Positions 60,350 through 64,000 of a stretch of DNA of 64,000 nucleotides are shown in pieces. Both the position numbers and the translations under genes were made by a program. Origin of the DNA: Salegentibacter sp. R32 (lineage in GTDB: Bacteria; Bacteroidota; Bacteroidia; Flavobacteriales; Flavobacteriaceae); the NCBI RefSeq assembly GCF_008692195.1, contig NZ_RXOM01000017.1, forward strand, positions 23,435 to 87,434, written 5' to 3'. The notes beneath the pieces were generated by a model. The model was given only the letters and a program-made list of their open reading frames with translations. It did not search any database and was not told the DNA's origin. Positions within the stretch are counted from its first letter, which is position 1, and every line of letters starts with the position of its first letter.

Positions 60350-60371
60350 TTAGAAACTAAATCAGCATACA

Positions 60372-60416
60372 TAAACCAAGAAAGCTACTATTATTTTTAG
60401 TAGCTTTCTTGGTTTA
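60372..60416 (+). terminator. Terminator after trxB
   Basis: Perfect 19-bp stem (60372-60390 with 60398-60416) around a 7-base loop. Confidence 0.9.
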
Positions 60417-60502
60417 TAGAAAAATAAATAAAGCGCTATTAATTATTTGTTAAACCAAATTTTAAGCTCATCAATTAATTTGCATTGAGCGAAATTTGCA
60501 AA

Positions 60503-61729
60503 ATGCAAGAAGATTTTACGATTAGGAATAAAAAGCGTGAAAAAATAATTCTATTGGTTTTGGGGACTTTAATAGCATTGGGTCCTTTTTCTATAGATAT
60601 GTACCTGCCTAGTTTTGAGAGTATAGCTGAAGAATTTACCACCACGAAGGCACAAGTAGGTTTTTCACTTACCAGCTATTTTATAGGGATTGCTTTCGGT
60701 CAATTAGCTTATGGACCAATTATGGATAAGTTTGGTCGAAAAAAACCATTGCTTATTGGTTTAATATTATATGTTGTTTCTGCGTTAAGTTGTTTTTATT
60801 CTCCAAATTTATATTGGTTAATTATATCAAGGTTCTTTTTGGCGATTGGTTCTTCAGCGGGTATGGTGGCTTCAAAAGCAGTAGTGAGGGATATTTTCCC
60901 TCCAAGTGAAGTAGCTCGTGCCATTTCTTTCTTAATGTTAATTATGGGAGGAGCACCAATAATTGCACCTACCATTGGAGGGATGGTCATCACTCATTTT
61001 TCTTGGCATACCATATTTTTAATTTTAGCAGTGTTTGCTTCGTTAATGTTTGTAAGTGTAACCAAGTTTTTACCCGAAAGTATCGAGCCGGATAAAACAG
61101 TTGATTTGAAAATTGGTCAGGTTTTACGTAAGTATAAAGGTATTTTAGAAGATAAAATTTTTCTCACTTTTTCATTTGCAGGAAGTTTAACCATAGGGGC
61201 AATGTTTGCTTATATAAGTAATGCGCCAAGTTTATTTATGGATAAGTTTCATTTAACCGAGAGTCAATTCGGATGGTTGTTTGGGCTAAATGCGGCAGGT
61301 TTAATAGTGGGGAGTCAATTAAACCGATTGGTACTAAAAAAGGCAACAACCTTTGCTGTTACGCTAATTATAGGTTTTATACTAGTAGCTCTAGGAGTAT
61401 TGTTTTTAATCAACGGGTACTTAGTGGGTAATTTTTACACGACTGTTATTTTACTGTTTTTCATCTTATTTTTATTAGGCTTTCAAAATCCGAACACTAC
61501 TGCTTTGTCTTTGTATCCATTTACCAAAAGGGCAGGAAGAGCTTCTGCGCTAGTAGGAAGTTTAAAAATGATTTTTGGAGCAATAGCCTCATTTGTCATC
61601 AGCAAATTTACGGGTCCTAGTCTAATTCCCTTAGCTACGATCATATTGGTTTCCCTAAGTTTAAGTTTACTTTTATTACTTCGGTTTAAAGCGAAAGAAA
61701 AGAGAGCCCTAGTGATGATTTCAAGATAG
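60503..61729 (+). CDS. Bcr/CflA family multidrug efflux MFS transporter
   Basis: 408 residues from the ATG at 60503; a TTG at 60485 is in frame but lies against a -7-like TTAATTTG (60475-60482). Twelve predicted membrane helices. The opening A-L-G-P-F-S-I-D-M-Y-L-P-S-F is the Bcr/CflA hallmark (D1 motif), followed by motif A G-P-I-M-D-K-F-G-R-K-K-P and V-R-D-I-F-P. Members export drugs such as bicyclomycin, chloramphenicol and cysteine; the substrate here is unknown. Single gene. Confidence 0.9.
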   Translation: MQEDFTIRNKKREKIILLVLGTLIALGPFSIDMYLPSFESIAEEFTTTKAQVGFSLTSYFIGIAFGQLAYGPIMDKFGRKKPLLIGLILYVVSALSCFYSPNLYWLIISRFFLAIGSSAGMVASKAVVRDIFPPSEVARAISFLMLIMGGAPIIAPTIGGMVITHFSWHTIFLILAVFASLMFVSVTKFLPESIEPDKTVDLKIGQVLRKYKGILEDKIFLTFSFAGSLTIGAMFAYISNAPSLFMDKFHLTESQFGWLFGLNAAGLIVGSQLNRLVLKKATTFAVTLIIGFILVALGVLFLINGYLVGNFYTTVILLFFILFLLGFQNPNTTALSLYPFTKRAGRASALVGSLKMIFGAIASFVISKFTGPSLIPLATIILVSLSLSLLLLLRFKAKEKRALVMISR

Positions 61730-61742
61730 AATAAAGCTTTTT

Positions 61743-62396
61743 TTACTTCGACCTTATCTCTATTTTTTTACCCAAATATTTTGGTTCAACATCAAGAATT
61801 AAATCGATAACCATTTTTGTTCGAGCCAATTTTTCTCTGAGTTGAGTTTTTAATCCGTAGTTAATATTCACATCTTTTGCGTTGAATGCAATAGCATTGA
61901 TACTGTAATATTCAGCTAAAAAGACGGCACGTTCATTATGGAACTCTTGAGAAATAACGGTAAAACTATTTTGATTAAAAACTTTCTTTGCTCTTAAAAC
62001 CGAATCTAAGGTTCTGAAACCTGCATAATCCAAGTAAATATTAGCTTCAGGGATTCCGTTTTTTACCAAATCTTCTTTCATTAATTTAGGTTCGTTATAA
62101 TTTTTAGAACCGTTGTCGCCACTAATTAATATAAATTCAATTTTTCCTGCTTTAAATAATTGGATGGCGGCTTCAATTCTGTATTTGTAATATAAATTAA
62201 TTTGATGATTACTTAAAAATTTTGAAGTTCCTAGAAGTAGTCCAACTTTATTAGGAGGAATTTCAGTTACTTCCGTATAAATTTTATCTGAAGATGAAGA
62301 AGACACATAACTGTCAATAATTAAAACACTAATAATTATAGTCAAAAATAGGATGATGAGACGGTAGAAAACTTTCTTTTTCTGAAATTTTTTCAA
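61743..62396 (-). CDS. SanA/YdcF-like (DUF218) membrane-anchored protein
   Basis: 217 residues. N-terminal membrane anchor (about 11-30), then the DUF218/SanA fold: G-L-L-L-G-T-S-K, Y-K-Y-R-I-E-A-A-I-Q-L-F-K-A-G-K, L-I-S-G-D-N-G-S, the L-D-Y-A-G-F-R-T-L-D-S segment and V-I-S-Q-E-F-H-N-E-R-A. SanA is an envelope-integrity protein that affects vancomycin exclusion in enterobacteria. Convergent with the MFS gene. Confidence 0.85.
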   Translation of the reverse strand: MKKFQKKKVFYRLIILFLTIIISVLIIDSYVSSSSSDKIYTEVTEIPPNKVGLLLGTSKFLSNHQINLYYKYRIEAAIQLFKAGKIEFILISGDNGSKNYNEPKLMKEDLVKNGIPEANIYLDYAGFRTLDSVLRAKKVFNQNSFTVISQEFHNERAVFLAEYYSINAIAFNAKDVNINYGLKTQLREKLARTKMVIDLILDVEPKYLGKKIEIRSK

Positions 62397-62501
62397 TTTA
62401 AATAGTTTTAAAATCTAAACTTACTTAATTGGTTAAATAAAAACTAAAAAATAAGGGCAAACTCACTATAAAATTCAAAATCAATACCTTTAAAATAAAA
62501 A

Positions 62502-63311
62502 ATGGTCGAAATAGGAATTTGTTCTTGGACTTTGGGTATAAAAAATCTTGAACAATTAATGTTGAAAGTTAAAACCTTAGGGCTAGATGGTTTGCATTTT
62601 TGCGAGGAACTTAGAAACTACAACCCAAAAGGCGTAAATGAAGCCGCCAAAAAATATGGTTTGAAGATTTTTGCCATCGATCCTTTTTATTGTTCACCCA
62701 AGAATGTAGAAACGGCAACGCTAGAAAATGCGATCAGTTACTACTCCAGTGTGATAGATTTTGCTGTGGAAGCAAATTCACCTTGGGTAACTTTGCAAGG
62801 TCTTTCTCAATGGATGATGAATTGCAAGTCTGAAAAAGAAAAATGGAAATTTTTAGCTGAAGCTTGTAAAAAATTAGATGCATATGCGAAATTGAAAAAG
62901 ATAAAGCTCGTGTATGAAGCGGTAAACCGATATGAATCTTCTATGATGAATACTGCCTTGGAATGTAGAAATTTTCTTGAAAAATTAGAGCATCATGAAA
63001 TAGGAATTATTCTAGATAGCTTTCATATGAATATTGAAGAAACCGATGCTCTTAGGGCAATTAAAGAGACGGGAACACAATTGGCCAGTTACCATATTTC
63101 AGATTCTAATAGGGGAGGTATTGGTAGTGGCCATATAGATTTTATAAATCAATATGGAGCTTTAAAACAAATTAACTTTGTTGGTCCTGTAATTGTCGAA
63201 ATAGTTTTACCACATTTAGCTCCCACAACCACACCTCGTAATACTAAGGAATGGGAAGAATTAGAGAATGAAATTAAGCGAAGTATAAGTGTTTGGCGGG
63301 AGTTAAATTAA
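62502..63311 (+). CDS. Sugar phosphate isomerase/epimerase-type TIM-barrel protein
   Basis: 269 residues. Xylose-isomerase-like barrel with an E at the end of strand (L-V-Y-E-A-V-N-R-Y-E), a metal-site I-L-D-S-F-H-M-N-I-E-E-T and S-Y-H-I-S-D-S-N-R, then G-H-I-D-F. These are the metal ligands (E, D, H, E region) of the hydroxypyruvate isomerase/epimerase family. Substrate unknown. Its last 4 bases overlap the convergent deaminase gene. Confidence 0.82.
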   Translation: MVEIGICSWTLGIKNLEQLMLKVKTLGLDGLHFCEELRNYNPKGVNEAAKKYGLKIFAIDPFYCSPKNVETATLENAISYYSSVIDFAVEANSPWVTLQGLSQWMMNCKSEKEKWKFLAEACKKLDAYAKLKKIKLVYEAVNRYESSMMNTALECRNFLEKLEHHEIGIILDSFHMNIEETDALRAIKETGTQLASYHISDSNRGGIGSGHIDFINQYGALKQINFVGPVIVEIVLPHLAPTTTPRNTKEWEELENEIKRSISVWRELN

Positions 63312-63784
63312 TAATCTGTTCGATTTTCTTTTTTATCCCATTCCTGAAAAACAGGCATTGCCTCTTCCCTTAATATATTTTCAAAACTTATTTTTCTCTC
63401 TTTTGGTTTTTTATCTATTTCTCTATAAATAAATTCATCATCAAATCCAATAATGGTTGCATCAACTTGTTCTAAAGCGTAAAAAACTTTTTTAAATTTG
63501 GCCCAGTAAATAGCTCCTAAACACATGGGGCAAGGCTCACAGGAAGTATATAAAATACAATCTTCCAATTGAAATGTAGTTAAGCTTTCACAAGCCTTCC
63601 TAATGGCGGTTATTTCTGCGTGAGCAGTAGGGTCGTTGGTAAAAGCTACTTTATTATATTCTTCCGCAATAATTTCTTCATTTCTAACGATTACTGCACC
63701 AAAAGGTCCACCGGCATTGTTATCCATTCCTTCTTGAGCAAGCTCTATAGCCCTTCGCATAAATTTTTTATCTAATTCAGTCAT
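63308..63784 (-). CDS. Nucleoside/guanine deaminase (CDA fold)
   Basis: 158 residues. Zinc motifs T-A-H-A-E-I-T-A-I (H and catalytic E) and S-C-E-P-C-P-M-C, with N-A-G-G-P-F-G-A-V-I-V upstream, as in Bacillus GuaD-type guanine deaminases. The C-terminal extension with D-E-F-I-Y-R-E-I and M-P-V-F-Q-E-W is also GuaD-like rather than TadA-like. It would deaminate guanine to xanthine. Confidence 0.88.
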   Translation of the reverse strand: MTELDKKFMRRAIELAQEGMDNNAGGPFGAVIVRNEEIIAEEYNKVAFTNDPTAHAEITAIRKACESLTTFQLEDCILYTSCEPCPMCLGAIYWAKFKKVFYALEQVDATIIGFDDEFIYREIDKKPKERKISFENILREEAMPVFQEWDKKENRTDY

Positions 63785-63905
63785 TATTTTTTGTGGTAAT
63801 ATACTGTAAAATAATTAGAATATAAGTAAGCTTATTCTTACTAAAAGTAAAGTTTAGTTTACATTTAGTAAATTATTTATTGGTCTCAAAAATGGGATTT
63901 AAACC

Positions 63906-63922
63906 CTGCAATTTTATTGCAG
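63906..63922. repeat. Hairpin at the probable left end of an IS200/IS605-type element
   Basis: CTGCAA / TTGCAG arms (63906-63911, 63917-63922) around TTTTA, followed by a second small palindrome CACTTTAGTAGTG. Subterminal hairpins of this kind are recognised by Y1 transposases. Confidence 0.4.
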
Positions 63923-63959
63923 CACTTTAGTAGTGCGAAAAAATCTATATTTTCGTATT

Positions 63960-64000
63960 ATGAGTTATCAAAGAAAAGGCTCTCATACGGTTAGTTATTT
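63960..64000 (+). CDS. Start of a probable IS200/IS605-family transposase (runs off right edge)
   Basis: An ATG at 63960 opens M-S-Y-Q-R-K-G-S-H-T-V-S-Y and continues beyond the window. The K-G-S-H-T-V start resembles TnpA proteins of IS200/IS605 elements, which open with a short basic segment before the first strand of the Y1 HUH fold, and the hairpin 38 bases upstream supports the call. Only 13 codons are visible, so this is tentative. Confidence 0.4.
   Translation, partial: MSYQRKGSHTVSY

Overview
The window is low-GC DNA from a member of the Bacteroidota, most likely family Flavobacteriaceae. This rests on a SusC/SusD pair, a type IX secretion C-terminal sorting domain, lipoproteins with acidic residues straight after the lipidated Cys, promoters of the TTG-N18..22-TAnnTTTG type, and close relatives of known flavobacterial proteins (PNGase F, DUF6266, DUF4302). 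I cannot name the genus. No rRNA, tRNA or CRISPR array is visible.

Layout. 1-1873: a small accessory operon on the minus strand with a GrrM/FxsB-like radical SAM/SPASM maturase and two paralogous short peptides carrying aromatic-Arg-Asp/Asn motifs, a candidate cyclophane (triceptide) RiPP locus. 1874-4076: a short HTH protein, a DUF6266 protein and repeat-rich DNA. 4077-9061: a large T9SS-secreted FG-GAP/FISUMP/fibronectin-like protein, a LysR regulator and a near-empty stretch. 9062-17308: acpH-like gene, glmM, a PNGase F lipoprotein, two tandem lipid A-type acyltransferases (one frameshifted at its start), rhomboid protease, SIMPL protein and a TlpA-like lipoprotein. 17444-25452: GAF protein, an HD-Pycsar-effector fusion, a giant metallophosphoesterase/kinase-like/beta-barrel protein and a hotdog thioesterase. 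25549-41136: housekeeping genes (pheT, recG, uvrD/pcrA) mixed with peptidase, patatin, NAD(P)H oxidoreductase/HxlR pair and glutamate synthase-like genes. 41255-46330: a TetR-ABC-HlyD-TolC export operon whose ABC protein has lost nearly all ATPase motifs. 46390-51076: Sua5-like protein, serine hydrolase, acetyl-CoA synthetase with a premature TGA, and tryptophan 2,3-dioxygenase. 51387-58456: SusC-SusD-metallopeptidase-DUF4302 operon. 58725-64000: small secreted protein, trxB, Bcr/CflA MFS pump, SanA-like protein, TIM-barrel isomerase, guanine deaminase-like gene, and what looks like the left end of an IS200/IS605 element running off the window.

The strongest candidates for new biology are the radical SAM peptide locus at the left edge, the export operon with a dead-looking ABC ATPase, the HD-PycTM fusion, and the kinase-like domain inside the 1244-residue surface protein. 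Two genes carry apparent lesions recoverable by reading past them: acs (in-frame TGA, the lost 32-residue tail still intact downstream) and an LpxL-like acyltransferase (A6 instead of A7 just after the ATG). Several starts were set from promoter positions: acpH, rhomboid, tlpA, DUF6266 and a TTG start for uvrD.
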